Under the pieces are notes generated by a model. The model ran no database searches. It had not been told where the DNA came from and was given only the letters and a program-made list of their open reading frames with translations. This document shows, piece by piece, positions 1-8,248 of a stretch of DNA of 27,195 nt. The position numbers and the translations under genes are program-made. This stretch comes from Candidatus Thorarchaeota archaeon MP11T_1. Lineage in GTDB: Archaea; Asgardarchaeota; Thorarchaeia; Thorarchaeales; Thorarchaeaceae. Position 1 is the first letter of the stretch. Every line of letters starts with the position of its first letter. Location of the stretch: positions 1-27,195 of the forward strand of contig PJET01000010.1 of the NCBI GenBank assembly GCA_002825515.1, in the 5' to 3' direction.

Positions 1-3000
1 GATAGACAAGCTACCATTGATATCTATATCATTATTCTGCCTGAACGCAATACCCAGATCCTCAAAACGACAACTTTCTACAGCAAACTGTGTTACAACT
101 TTTGTACCTGAGGTAGAATCCAAGTTCACACCATTGCCATTACCAGCAACAATACCCTTGAAGCGAGTGTTCTTTACCAAGAACGAAGTAGTATTATCAT
201 TGACGCGGATTCCGTCTCCACCGGATGGGACGTTAATGAATGAGTCTGTAATCTGGCCCAATCCAGCATTTGCTACTGTGATAGCGGAGTTTCCTGCGGA
301 GATGAACTTTGTATCAACGATGCTGTAATTAGAAGAACCGCTGGCCAATGTCAATGCAGGACCCGCTCCCGTATTCTGTAATATCAGACCCTCAATCGCA
401 GTATTGGCAGCTGCCATTGTGACTACGCCATCACTGTTACTAGTGCGTAGCTCGGAGCTAGTGGAAGATCCTCCACCGCCTACTAACTTACTGCCAGCGG
501 ACAAAGCAATACGATCCGTGCCGAGATTGATCAAACCATCAATACCGTATACAGTGTTAGGTGCGAGAGTTATGATTCCAGCAACGGCAACGGGTAGATC
601 AGACACGCTCTGTACAAGAATATCAATACCAAGATAAGCTCCAAGGCCGGCAAGATAGCCGTCTAGGTAGCTCTTGGTAACTGCGTCTTGAGCATTGACC
701 GGATCAACAACGTTCTCGATCCGCTGATTCTCGGCGCTGATGGTACTGCCATCGGCAATTAATACATCGGTACCACCTGATCGTAGCGCAACGTATCCGT
801 CAGAGTTTAGGATAATGCTACCAGAAGAACTGGTGAATAGTTCTAAACTGCTACCATCCTCGGCTTGGAGACGATCTCCTGCGCTGATTTCAGGATTATA
901 TCCGTCAGTGGTATTTCCGGCCGCTAAAGTGTCAGCCCACGTGACGCCACCAGCAGCAAACTGACTATCAACGTAGTACTTAGTAGCTGCATCCTGTGGG
1001 TTTACCGGGTCCAGAACGCTCTGAATTAGTTTGTTTTGTGCATTAAGACCGTTACTGTTCAGTGTCAAGACAGTGCCAGTGCCAACATCCCAGGTATAAC
1101 TTCCGCCCGGCGCAACCATGGAGTAAATCGAGTTGATCTTACCAGCGATCGGATCACCGAAGTACAAGGTGTACGAGCCACCACTCCAATTCATGAGCGT
1201 GATATTATCGACGGCATCATATCTACCCTCGATCCTAAACGAGCCCGCAGCTCTAATATTACCGCTACTTGGAACAGCATGAGATGAACTTAGGAATTCA
1301 ATCCAATCTCCCTCACTGATTTGAGGTTTAGTTCCTCCAGTGGTACTATCAATAGCAAGGACCTCGGCCCAACCTTGTGAACCAAAATACCCATCTACGT
1401 AATTCTTAGTAGCAGCGTCTTGTGGATTAGTAGGATCCTGTACATTGGTAATCGGATTGGCTTGTACATCCAAAGCCAATGTCACGCCCGAAAATTCTGC
1501 TACCTTTACGGTTGGGGAAATCCAAAACTCAATACTACCATCATACCTTGTCGGACTTGATGATCCACCTTCACCGCTGACTATCTTAACATCCCCGCCA
1601 TTACCATAAGCTCCACCCTTACCACCAGCGAGAGTCAGCGTTCCGCCGTCCCAACTAGAAAATGTAGCCGCCTGAGACTGAGCGGCGATAGTCATTGGTG
1701 CTCCGTGGGTAGAGGAGACCGCTCCCTGACGAATGTCTATAGAGGTTAATGCCTGATCAAACTCGACACCGAAAGTACCAAATCGAACGATTTCTGCATC
1801 GTCATTGTTAATTATAGTGTATCCATCGCCGTATGTAGCTAGGATTAAATCAAAACCGCTCTCTGCCTGAATTTGGTCGCCGTTGCTAATCTCGGGGTTA
1901 TAACCATCAGTTGTATTGCCATTGGATAAGGCATCACTCCAGGTACTAGCTACACCAGCAACTTGTAAATCTACATAGTTCTTGGTAGCGGCATCCTGTG
2001 CGTTGATAGGATCAACAACGTTCTCAATACGTTGTGTTTCCGCACTGATGGTATAACCATCTAACTCGAAAACTAAGGTACCAGCACCAGCGTAGAGTTT
2101 GATGCTACCATAAGGTAGCCCGTTGCCAGATTTGATGGTTACAGAACCACCTACTTGTCCACCAGCGCCATCACCAGCCTGCATGAAGACAGAGCCACCA
2201 ATTCCAGAACCAACAGCGGAGCCGGCATACAAATTCAGGAAGCTACCAATACCGGTACCAGAACCAGTATGACCGCCCGCTTTGATATCAACATCACCAG
2301 GGACACCTACGCCATTGGTGTTATCACCACCATAGATTTGTACATTTCCAGAGGTACCGCCAGCAACGTCGCCGCTCTTGATTGTTACAACACCCGTAGA
2401 ACCAGTACCACTAGTAGGATCACCACTTTGTATGGTAACAGCGCCTGTTAAATCTGCTGCTGTACCAGAGGCTAGAACAACATCACCAGATCCGCCATTA
2501 CCAGCGCTACAAGAACCCGAAAGCAAATTCAAGTCACCGGCAGTAGCTACTCCTGAAGTGTCTTGAGCTTGGACTGTAAGATTAACGCCGTTACCTGATG
2601 CTACTGGGAAACCAATAATAGCATCATCGGAATCTCCAAACTGCATTAGTAGACTGCCAAGACCGAAACGTACAATTTCAGTACTACCAGCACTAATTAT
2701 AGTATAGCCATCGGCAGCGGATTGCAGATTCAGATCAGATTCACCCTGAAGAACATCACCAGTACTGATGATCGGATTGTAACCATCAGTAGTGTTACCA
2801 TTTGATAGTGCGTCACTCCAAGTACTAGCTACACCAGCGACCTGTAGGTCCACATAATTCTTAGTAGCTACATCTTGAGGATTGATTGGATCAAGAACGT
2901 TAATTCCGCGGGATGTATTTTGGAAATCAATATCAGTTCCGCCGGTAGTATTATCAACATCGAGAATTTCAGGTAATCCCCAACTTGAGAAATAACCATC

Positions 3001-5370
3001 TATGTATCCCTTGGTAGCTAAGTCAGATGGAGCAACTGGTGTGACACCACTAATAGTTCCTGTAAAAGCCCTTGTGCCGTCAACTAAAATATACTGAGTG
3101 TGATCGTCATCACCGAGGCCCGTCAAAGCACCGTGATCAACAACTCCAGAGCTTGCCTGTTCCCACGTTGGATCGTTTCCTGCTCCATGAGTGGTAAGAA
3201 CATACCCATCTTGACCGGCTCCCAATCGTTCCCAGTTAGAAGTTCCGCGGAACAGAACATCTCCCCAGCTACCGTCTGTTGCTGCACCATAGATATTGCT
3301 GAATGTGCTTGTACCTGGATTGATTAGATTGTTAGAACCCAAATCTAAGTCACCAGACATAGCCTCACTACCATCCAGTGGAAGGTACCCAGCTACATAA
3401 CCATCCACATAATTCTTGGTAACTGCGTCTTGAGGATTAACCGGATCTTCTACATTAACAATACGATGGGCATATACATCTAGCTGGCCATACTCATTCC
3501 ATTTTGCGATAGTACCGTCACGCTGGATATAAATGTATCCATCTGCGCCAGTACCACTGGCATTGCCACCAACGATATATACATTTCCACCATCCTCAGA
3601 CCCTATTGAGTTGCCGCCTCTTAGGTGTAAATTACCACCGCTTGGATATGGGTATGCACCAACACCATCTCCAGCTTCAATATAGAGAGAGGTACCAGCT
3701 CCGGATCCTGATAAAATATATGGTTTGATTCTCGCTTCGACACTTGTTCCGACATAGAAACTTAAACTATCCCATTTAAGTTGTGCATTCTCACTACTAG
3801 TATCGCTTTGATATACTCTAAACTCGCTACCCTCAGTAACGAATGCATCATATCCATCGGTAGTATTACCAGCGAACAGCGAACCCGCCCAGGAGTTCGG
3901 TGCAGCCACAATAGCATCCACATACGCCTTGGTAGCAGCATCCTGAGGATTAACTGGTGGGCTCAGATTTATAGCTGTGGATGAGTTCTCGAAATCGATG
4001 TTATACCCATCCGTGGTGTTGTTAACATAGAGAACATCTGGCAGGCCCGCTCCACTACCACCAGCCAATTCAACGCTTTCAAAGTACTTAACAACAACTT
4101 CTTCACCACCAGTCAGTAGAGGAATTCCGCCGTATACAATGGTAGTACCAAACAGGTTGTAATCTACACCTACAGTCTGGGAAACACCATCCACGAACAT
4201 TTCAGTTGACTGCTCGTTGATTGGGGTATGTAATAGACTGAAGTTAGTTTGTCCAGGTGTAGCGGTAAACACATCCTGGTACATGACTGTACCAAGCCCA
4301 CCAATAGTGACAGTAACGGTGCCGTAACCATCTCCCACAGCTTCTACAGAAGGACCCACGAAATCGAACAAAGTTACGTTCGTTTCAACGACAGATCCTT
4401 CATCCGCTACTGTTATTGGGGATCCTCCTCCGGCACAAGCTCCGCCTGGAATCAGTTTATAGTACAGAACCTCTACAACATTGGATGTAGTTAGACCGGA
4501 CCCATTCCATGTAACTTGGTAGCCATCAACTACATAATCGCCTTTTTCCTGTTTGACGCCATCAACAAAGAATAGGAGTACATTATCCCACGCGGTTTCT
4601 GAGAGAATGAAGTCGGTTTGCCCATCGTACAATATGGGCAGTCCCTCATGCATGGGTTCATAACCATCACCCATACCCTCAACGGTGTAAAATACCTCAA
4701 CAATGTCACTGGTTATAAGTGGAGTTCCATTCCAAGTTAGCTGATAACCATCAATGGTATAATCACCTAATTCTTGTTTGATACCTTCGATGAACAGAAG
4801 GACCAAATCCTTGTAAGGCACATAGGTAAGTTCGAAATCAGTTTGACCCGGGGTATCAACTGTAAGTGCTTCATGAATGGGAGCGTATCCATCGATATTG
4901 CAGATGAAATTTTCGACCCCCGTACCACCAGTGATGGTAATAGTAGCTCGTTTATCTCCGTCATCAGTAACAATTACACCAGTACCGGTAAAGTTGATTT
5001 CTTCAACGGCACTGACTATCGTAATACCATCCTGGAGTACATTGACAGGACTACCAGTTCCCCCGATGGTATTCCAAATAGAGCAAAGCAGGGCTTCCAA
5101 GGCATCCAGGCGTGCTCGGACTGTCGTAAAAGTACCACTGGGTTGGATACCTAACTCAGCCTCGATGGCCAGGGTAGATTCTCTATTTCTGTTGGCTACT
5201 TCAGCGATAACGGGCGTTTGTAAGTCAACAATGACTGGCAAACCACGACTATCTGTTGCTGGGCGTGGGTCATCAAAATCGCACGGGTAACGGGTATAAG
5301 TGAATGCCGGATTTACTCCGCACGGTTCTGGGGTGCCAAAATCACATGGGTTGTCAATTGGTGGTACCAT
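1..5370 (-). CDS. Giant modular phage tail fibre / tailspike protein (partial, C-terminus off window)
   Basis: The frame is open from the ATG at 5370 to the window edge with no stop (1790 codons), so the C-terminus is missing. A GAGG Shine-Dalgarno lies five bases before the ATG. Reading from the N-terminus: three beta-rich modules of about 55 residues (roughly 171-230, 250-302, 373-429) share a GQTxF start and a DGYQxTWNG core in the first two. A fibre motif LTGLGDDDHTQY lies near residue 750. Eight linkers of the DPxNPQDAATKNYVD type occur between about 471 and 1573. A Gly-rich repeat fills 944-1096. From about 1575 the sequence resembles a right-handed beta-helix (many short strands, LINLGTDRIAL, AIEGLILQNTG). 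The linkers and the DDDHxQY motif are typical of phage tail fibres, so a receptor-binding role outside the virion is likely. Any enzymatic (depolymerase) activity in the helix is inference. Confidence 0.85.
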   Translation of the reverse strand, partial: MVPPIDNPCDFGTPEPCGVNPAFTYTRYPCDFDDPRPATDSRGLPVIVDLQTPVIAEVANRNRESTLAIEAELGIQPSGTFTTVRARLDALEALLCSIWNTIGGTGSPVNVLQDGITIVSAVEEINFTGTGVIVTDDGDKRATITITGGTGVENFICNIDGYAPIHEALTVDTPGQTDFELTYVPYKDLVLLFIEGIKQELGDYTIDGYQLTWNGTPLITSDIVEVFYTVEGMGDGYEPMHEGLPILYDGQTDFILSETAWDNVLLFFVDGVKQEKGDYVVDGYQVTWNGSGLTTSNVVEVLYYKLIPGGACAGGGSPITVADEGSVVETNVTLFDFVGPSVEAVGDGYGTVTVTIGGLGTVMYQDVFTATPGQTNFSLLHTPINEQSTEMFVDGVSQTVGVDYNLFGTTIVYGGIPLLTGGEEVVVKYFESVELAGGSGAGLPDVLYVNNTTDGYNIDFENSSTAINLSPPVNPQDAATKAYVDAIVAAPNSWAGSLFAGNTTDGYDAFVTEGSEFRVYQSDTSSENAQLKWDSLSFYVGTSVEARIKPYILSGSGAGTSLYIEAGDGVGAYPYPSGGNLHLRGGNSIGSEDGGNVYIVGGNASGTGADGYIYIQRDGTIAKWNEYGQLDVYAHRIVNVEDPVNPQDAVTKNYVDGYVAGYLPLDGSEAMSGDLDLGSNNLINPGTSTFSNIYGAATDGSWGDVLFRGTSNWERLGAGQDGYVLTTHGAGNDPTWEQASSGVVDHGALTGLGDDDHTQYILVDGTRAFTGTISGVTPVAPSDLATKGYIDGYFSSWGLPEILDVDNTTGGTDIDFQNTSRGINVLDPINPQDVATKNYVDLQVAGVASTWSDALSNGNTTDGYNPIISTGDVLQGESDLNLQSAADGYTIISAGSTEIVRFGLGSLLMQFGDSDDAIIGFPVASGNGVNLTVQAQDTSGVATAGDLNLLSGSCSAGNGGSGDVVLASGTAADLTGAVTIQSGDPTSGTGSTGVVTIKSGDVAGGTSGNVQIYGGDNTNGVGVPGDVDIKAGGHTGSGTGIGSFLNLYAGSAVGSGIGGSVFMQAGDGAGGQVGGSVTIKSGNGLPYGSIKLYAGAGTLVFELDGYTISAETQRIENVVDPINAQDAATKNYVDLQVAGVASTWSDALSNGNTTDGYNPEISNGDQIQAESGFDLILATYGDGYTIINNDDAEIVRFGTFGVEFDQALTSIDIRQGAVSSTHGAPMTIAAQSQAATFSSWDGGTLTLAGGKGGAYGNGGDVKIVSGEGGSSSPTRYDGSIEFWISPTVKVAEFSGVTLALDVQANPITNVQDPTNPQDAATKNYVDGYFGSQGWAEVLAIDSTTGGTKPQISEGDWIEFLSSSHAVPSSGNIRAAGSFRIEGRYDAVDNITLMNWSGGSYTLYFGDPIAGKINSIYSMVAPGGSYTWDVGTGTVLTLNSNGLNAQNKLIQSVLDPVNPQDAATKYYVDSQFAAGGVTWADTLAAGNTTDGYNPEISAGDRLQAEDGSSLELFTSSSGSIILNSDGYVALRSGGTDVLIADGSTISAENQRIENVVDPVNAQDAVTKSYLDGYLAGLGAYLGIDILVQSVSDLPVAVAGIITLAPNTVYGIDGLINLGTDRIALSAGSKLVGGGGSSTSSELRTSNSDGVVTMAAANTAIEGLILQNTGAGPALTLASGSSNYSIVDTKFISAGNSAITVANAGLGQITDSFINVPSGGDGIRVNDNTTSFLVKNTRFKGIVAGNGNGVNLDSTSGTKVVTQFAVESCRFEDLGIAFRQNNDIDINGSLSI
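652..3960 (-). repeat. Eight tail-fibre linker repeats (DPxNPQDAATKNYVD type)
   Basis: Eight copies of the linker occur near 3906-3960, 3394-3456, 2995-3054 (diverged, VAPSDLATKGYID), 2845-2901, 1969-2022, 1384-1440, 958-1014 and 652-708. Six of them are followed within a few dozen residues by an N/D-TTxG element. The copies at about 1897-2022 and 2776-2901 share a longer head (ASTWSDALSNGNTTDGYNP) and are similar at DNA level too. This linker class is widespread in phage fibres and separates trimeric domains. Confidence 0.8.
2083..2541 (-). repeat. Gly-rich beta repeat array inside the tail fibre (about ten units)
   Basis: Residues about 944-1096 consist of about ten units of 14-17 residues with the pattern G-x-V-x-I-x-(S/A)-G followed by a Gly/Ser/Thr-rich turn, for example GVVTIKSGDVAGGTS and GDVDIKAGGHTGSG. 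Shorter runs of the same unit occur at about 1530-1660 and 3520-3700. The regular alternation of a short beta strand and a glycine turn suggests a solenoid or glycine-rich sandwich in the fibre shaft. Confidence 0.75.
4085..4866 (-). repeat. Three beta-module repeats in the N-terminal part of the tail fibre
   Basis: Three in-frame modules of about 55 residues lie at roughly 4681-4860, 4465-4623 and 4085-4254. Each starts GQT(D/N)F, carries an F(I/V)(E/D)GxxQ core, then a DY element, and ends with an EVxYY/EVFY-like strand. The first two are closest to each other (both DGYQxTWNG); the third is more diverged. They look like tandemly duplicated structural domains rather than DNA-level direct repeats. 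Confidence 0.7.
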
Positions 5371-5426
5371 TTATCCTCACCGGCTACAGGTGTTTTCCAT
5401 GTATATTCCAGATTATGCGCTCACAA
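5371..5426 (-). promoter_or_regulatory. Leader of the tail fibre gene: Shine-Dalgarno and possible weak promoter
   Basis: This leader lies between the terminator hairpin and the fibre ATG. GAGG is well placed before the start. A TTGTGA / TATACA pair (5421-5426 and 5400-5405) is the best sigma-70-like match, but its 15-base spacing is short. Because the upstream transcript probably ends at the hairpin, some promoter is expected here. It could equally be a phage-sigma promoter not recognisable by eye. Confidence 0.3.
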
Positions 5427-5459
5427 AAAAGCCCCAGAAGGAAAAACCTTCTGGGGCTT
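5425..5459 (-). terminator. Intrinsic terminator upstream of the tail fibre gene
   Basis: A perfect 13-bp inverted repeat (5429-5441 with 5447-5459, core GCCCCAGAAGG) encloses a five-base loop. On the minus strand it is followed by a T run (5430-5425). It sits 24 bases beyond the stop of the 103-residue gene, so it should end the long upstream operon. On the plus strand the tail after the stem is only TCTTAA, so termination in that direction would be weaker. Confidence 0.9.
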
Positions 5460-5482
5460 CTTAAGCCTGAAACCGGTTTTTG

Positions 5483-5794
5483 TTAGGCTATCTGAAACAG
5501 AGTTTCAATCTGCTTCCTGGTGACCTTATTCGGATTGATCCTGTAGTAGAAAGTCTTCTTACTGGTCTTGCGCTTCAGATCCTCAGAGCTTTTACACTCG
5601 ACCTGGAACCCTCCAAATTCACGCTTGCGTAGATCGCGAGCACGAGCTGTGCCAGACGGAACCTCAGTAATGCGGGAACGAGGAATCCACTCACCATCAG
5701 CTGTCAATAGACGCAGCCCAACTCTTTGTGTATTATTTGTCAGCTTGTTCTTCTGAATGTTCTGAATTGTTCTCTGGATTGTTATCTTTCTCAT
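5483..5794 (-). CDS. Small basic hypothetical phage protein (103 aa)
   Basis: I do not recognise a family. The protein is strongly basic, with an N-terminal RKITIQRTIQNIQKNK stretch and a Lys/Arg-rich C-terminal half ending in RINPNKVTRKQIETLF, so nucleic-acid binding is possible but unproven. The ATG at 5794 is backed by AAGGA eight to nine bases upstream. That start lies inside the preceding gene, giving a 62-base out-of-frame overlap. It is the last gene before the intrinsic terminator and so closes the long operon. Confidence 0.75.
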   Translation of the reverse strand: MRKITIQRTIQNIQKNKLTNNTQRVGLRLLTADGEWIPRSRITEVPSGTARARDLRKREFGGFQVECKSSEDLKRKTSKKTFYYRINPNKVTRKQIETLFQIA

Positions 5795-5999
5795 TGCTAT
5801 TTCCTTCTTGTTGCAACATGATGGGGCCAGTTACAGACTTGACACCCTCAAGTAATTTGCTCAAATGGACTTCAGCAGAATTTACCAGCAACTCTAGTGG
5901 ATTGTCTGGTTTTCGGGCGGCAACAATTACATACACATGATGTGCCTTTTTTGACCGCTGAAACTCCAAGTAACCACCATCATCGAACTTGATTCGCAC
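5733..5999 (-). CDS. Small hypothetical phage protein (88 aa), acidic tail
   Basis: The family is unknown. Translation appears to start at GTG (5999), preceded by a strong GGAGG at a normal distance, and there is no better ATG. The first 60 residues are mixed and compact (LEFQRSKKAHHVYVIVAAR, then an Asn/Ser/Val/Leu helix-like part). The last 25 are acidic, rich in Asn/Glu/Ser/Asp, and probably disordered. It lies just after the methionine aminopeptidase gene and overlaps the next gene by 62 bases, where the low-complexity tail shares DNA with that gene's start. Confidence 0.7.
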   Translation of the reverse strand: MRIKFDDGGYLEFQRSKKAHHVYVIVAARKPDNPLELLVNSAEVHLSKLLEGVKSVTGPIMLQQEGNSNEKDNNPENNSEHSEEQADK

Positions 6000-6017
6000 G
6001 CTCGACCTCCATATTCA

Positions 6018-6827
6018 TCATACAAAATCTTTCGCACAGATTCCATGATCTGTCATAATATGCTGATGACCATCATTATCTAAAGTGACACTATGCTCAT
6101 AATGACACCCGATATCATGAGTCACCACAGTCCATCTGTCATTCAAAATTTTCGTATTACTATTCTTACCAAGAACAAACATAGGTTCAATCGCTATTGA
6201 CATTCCCGGCTGAATAATTACGCCATCAGTTATTTTGGATTTGTTTGCCACAAATGGAGCAGCATGAAGCTTGTCATAGTCCAGCCCATGCCCTCCAAAC
6301 TCCGTTACAACACCAAAACCGTCTTTTTTGCCCCTCTGCCAAATTGCGCTACTCACCTCGCCCAAACGCCGGCCAGGCTCAAATACCTTGATAGCATCAT
6401 AAAGCGCATTTTGACAGGAGACTAACATTTTGAGAATCCTATCGTTTTTGGCATTGCCATATATATAAGTGACAGCGCAATCAGCTATTGCGCCTTCAAA
6501 GGTAGTACCAATATCTACTTTGAGCACATCTCCGTCTTGCAATTCGATATCCCTAGTGGCAAAACCATGGACTAGCTCTTTATTGAGAGAGGTGCATATG
6601 GTGCTGGGGAAGCCTCGATAATTGAGAAATGTCGGTGTACAATCATTCTTACGAATAATCTCACTCGCCATATCTCCCATTTTTGAGAGCGATAAATGAG
6701 CAGACCGGCCGCGCATCATTGCATAAAATTCGCGATGAACTTTTACAACTACACGGCCGGCGCACTTCTGTCTCTTCAGCCAGAGCCCATCCTTGAGGGT
6801 GATTACTTCACCCCTCTTTGGTTTCAT
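6018..6827 (-). CDS. map: Type I methionine aminopeptidase
   Basis: This is a dinuclear-metal peptidase that removes the initiator Met from nascent proteins in the cytoplasm. At 269 residues it matches the usual length of a bacterial type I enzyme (about 250-265). All expected ligands and catalytic residues are visible: H87 (ELVHGFA), D105 (VLKVDIG), D116 (IADCAVTY), H180 (GGHGLD), H188, E214 (IAIEPMF) and E244 (HYEHSV). NYRGFPSTICTSLN is the standard substrate-pocket segment. It appears complete and active. The ATG overlaps the end of the upstream 251-residue gene by 20 bases. Phage genomes often carry a peptide deformylase, but Met aminopeptidase is less usual. It may help mature abundant phage proteins, or replace host activity during infection (inference). 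Confidence 0.93.
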   Translation of the reverse strand: MKPKRGEVITLKDGLWLKRQKCAGRVVVKVHREFYAMMRGRSAHLSLSKMGDMASEIIRKNDCTPTFLNYRGFPSTICTSLNKELVHGFATRDIELQDGDVLKVDIGTTFEGAIADCAVTYIYGNAKNDRILKMLVSCQNALYDAIKVFEPGRRLGEVSSAIWQRGKKDGFGVVTEFGGHGLDYDKLHAAPFVANKSKITDGVIIQPGMSIAIEPMFVLGKNSNTKILNDRWTVVTHDIGCHYEHSVTLDNDGHQHIMTDHGICAKDFV

Positions 6828-7563
6828 TTGATCTTTTGATCCTTTTATTACTACGACCAGCTTTTTTCAGGGCGGCTTTTTCACGCTTTAACACTTCCTG
6901 ATATTCTGGGTCATCTTCGATTCGCTTCGTTTCGCCCTCTGCTTTCTCTACAACCCTGCGTTTCTGCTCTTCGGGAGCTTTGATAGGCTTCACAGCGTCT
7001 TCTACCACCGCGGGTGTCAACTTGACACCTTGCTCTTCTAGTGTATCTAGATTCTCTGATAACTTATCAATATCTCCTTTTGAGACTTCCTCTATAGCTG
7101 CTTGAACTTCTTGCTTTGTGGACTCTCCCAACGGGAGACTCAGCTGACCCTTTGTCACCAAAGAGATATTGCGCGAAACCTCAATGGTACGTGGCTCAAC
7201 GGCGGGAGTGATACGTACTTCTGTCCCAGGAGTGAATTCAAGGCTTGTTACCGAGACCTGATCATGAGTGAAAATCTTGAAATCCGGATCGTGTTTTGCT
7301 TCCTCGAAAATTCGTCGCCAGTTCTCAAGATCTGCTTCAGTTGGCGTATATCCATTACCGCCAACCTTGACAATTGTCAGTTCGTTAGGAATTACAGTGT
7401 CAGGATCGAGATTCTTAACAACCTCGATAAACTTCTTATCCAGTGCAAGGCGGGCCAGATTTAGTGCTTTGAAATCTTCCTTTTTGGACACAGTTGTATC
7501 GTTCATCACAAGTTTGATGTGATTACTAACGGCAGCTATTGCCGCCAAGTCTGTAATTTTCAT
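6808..7563 (-). CDS. Hypothetical phage protein (251 aa) with charged C-terminus
   Basis: I cannot assign a family. The N-terminal half is predicted to be globular, with a segment around residues 80-115 (NWRRIFEEAKHDPDFKIFTH, then VSVTSLEF). The middle is helix-rich and acidic, and the last 60 residues are an Arg/Lys/Glu-rich tail (EYQEVLKREKAALKKAGR), probably helical or disordered. The ATG forms a TAATG junction with the stop of the upstream gene, so the two are likely translationally coupled. It sits between two small unknown genes and map. A structural or morphogenesis role is possible but has no direct support. Confidence 0.75.
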   Translation of the reverse strand: MKITDLAAIAAVSNHIKLVMNDTTVSKKEDFKALNLARLALDKKFIEVVKNLDPDTVIPNELTIVKVGGNGYTPTEADLENWRRIFEEAKHDPDFKIFTHDQVSVTSLEFTPGTEVRITPAVEPRTIEVSRNISLVTKGQLSLPLGESTKQEVQAAIEEVSKGDIDKLSENLDTLEEQGVKLTPAVVEDAVKPIKAPEEQKRRVVEKAEGETKRIEDDPEYQEVLKREKAALKKAGRSNKRIKRSNETKEG

Positions 7564-7883
7564 TACTCGCTCGCTTCCGCCTGCTCAGCCTTCTTCTTGG
7601 GAACGCGCTTTCTCTTTGGAGGAGGGGCCTCCTGAGTCGCTGTCTCTTCTTCAACGATATCTTCCGGCCAAGTGACCGCGCCTGTGGTGATATCTACTCG
7701 ACAATTGGCATCTAGACCCTTCTCAAGATACAACTGTTGGATCTGCACCTTGAATTCTAACTCAGCTAGACGACCATTCTTTATCGCCTCTTGGGCAGCC
7801 TGAGCTAATTCCACAGCCTTATTCCTGGCATCAACTACGGGTTGCAATGCCTCTTTACTGATCTCCGTTACTTTCGTTGTCAT
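7563..7883 (-). CDS. Small hypothetical phage protein (106 aa)
   Basis: No family is recognised. I chose the ATG at 7883 because AGGAG lies four to five bases upstream; the longer frame from a TTG at 7901 has no such signal. Residues about 8-60 form a likely amphipathic helix (ARNKAVELAQAAQEAIK, then AELEFKVQIQQLYLEKGL). A short hydrophobic motif follows (CRVDITTGAVTWPE). The C-terminus is disordered, acidic and then Pro/Lys-rich (PPPKRKRVPKKK). It overlaps the preceding gene by 29 bases and abuts the next by TAATG. Confidence 0.75.
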   Translation of the reverse strand: MTTKVTEISKEALQPVVDARNKAVELAQAAQEAIKNGRLAELEFKVQIQQLYLEKGLDANCRVDITTGAVTWPEDIVEEETATQEAPPPKRKRVPKKKAEQAEASE

Positions 7884-8244
7884 CTTTCTCCTGTTGTTCA
7901 AAAACAGTCCAGGTCTTTACGACCATTTCATAAAAAAGTTTCTTGGAAAGAGTTCTCGCCCCTTTATCTTCTCGTAAGATGAATCTTGGTTTGAACCACT
8001 CTCCTAATTTAGTGTTTTGATGATAGACTTGATATCCCCTATCTCCATCATGAATAATTTCTATATCTAGTTTTGCTAGGAGGTCTCGAAGTCTGATTTT
8101 CTGTTCAACCGTAAGAGATATATCAGGCCAAATCTCTTCTAACGGAACTCCAACCTCCTCCAGGACGCTTCTCAGGAAAATGTTCCGTTCTTCTTCTTCT
8201 ATAGCCTGGGCGTCTTCTCTATCAAGATAGATAGATCGCTGCAT
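7855..8244 (-). CDS. Hypothetical phage protein (129 aa)
   Basis: No function is recognised. The frame could begin at a GTG at 8325 inside nrdJ, but the ATG at 8244, four bases after the nrdJ stop, avoids a 77-base overlap and fits re-initiation. The N-terminus is acidic (EDAQAIEEEERN). A globular C-terminal part contains EIIHDGDRGYQVY followed by LGEWFKPRFILRED, which gives the impression of a small beta domain common among short phage proteins. It follows the ribonucleotide reductase directly and so is probably co-expressed with it. Confidence 0.7.
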   Translation of the reverse strand: MQRSIYLDREDAQAIEEEERNIFLRSVLEEVGVPLEEIWPDISLTVEQKIRLRDLLAKLDIEIIHDGDRGYQVYHQNTKLGEWFKPRFILREDKGARTLSKKLFYEMVVKTWTVFEQQEKDDNESNGDQ

Positions 8245-8248
8245 ATCA

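Noticed and set aside
652..3960. CRISPR array or direct-repeat array in the repetitive region
   Set aside because: The repeats are imperfect, variably spaced and in frame as protein motifs.
1..5370. Bacterial adhesin instead of phage fibre
   Set aside because: The LTGLGDDDHTQY and NPQDAATKNYVD motifs, lack of a signal peptide and the phage replication genes favour a tail fibre.
17..5486. Many plus-strand open frames opposite the tail fibre region
   Set aside because: They are antisense to one continuous minus-strand frame with recognisable fibre motifs, lack ribosome sites and have unnatural composition.
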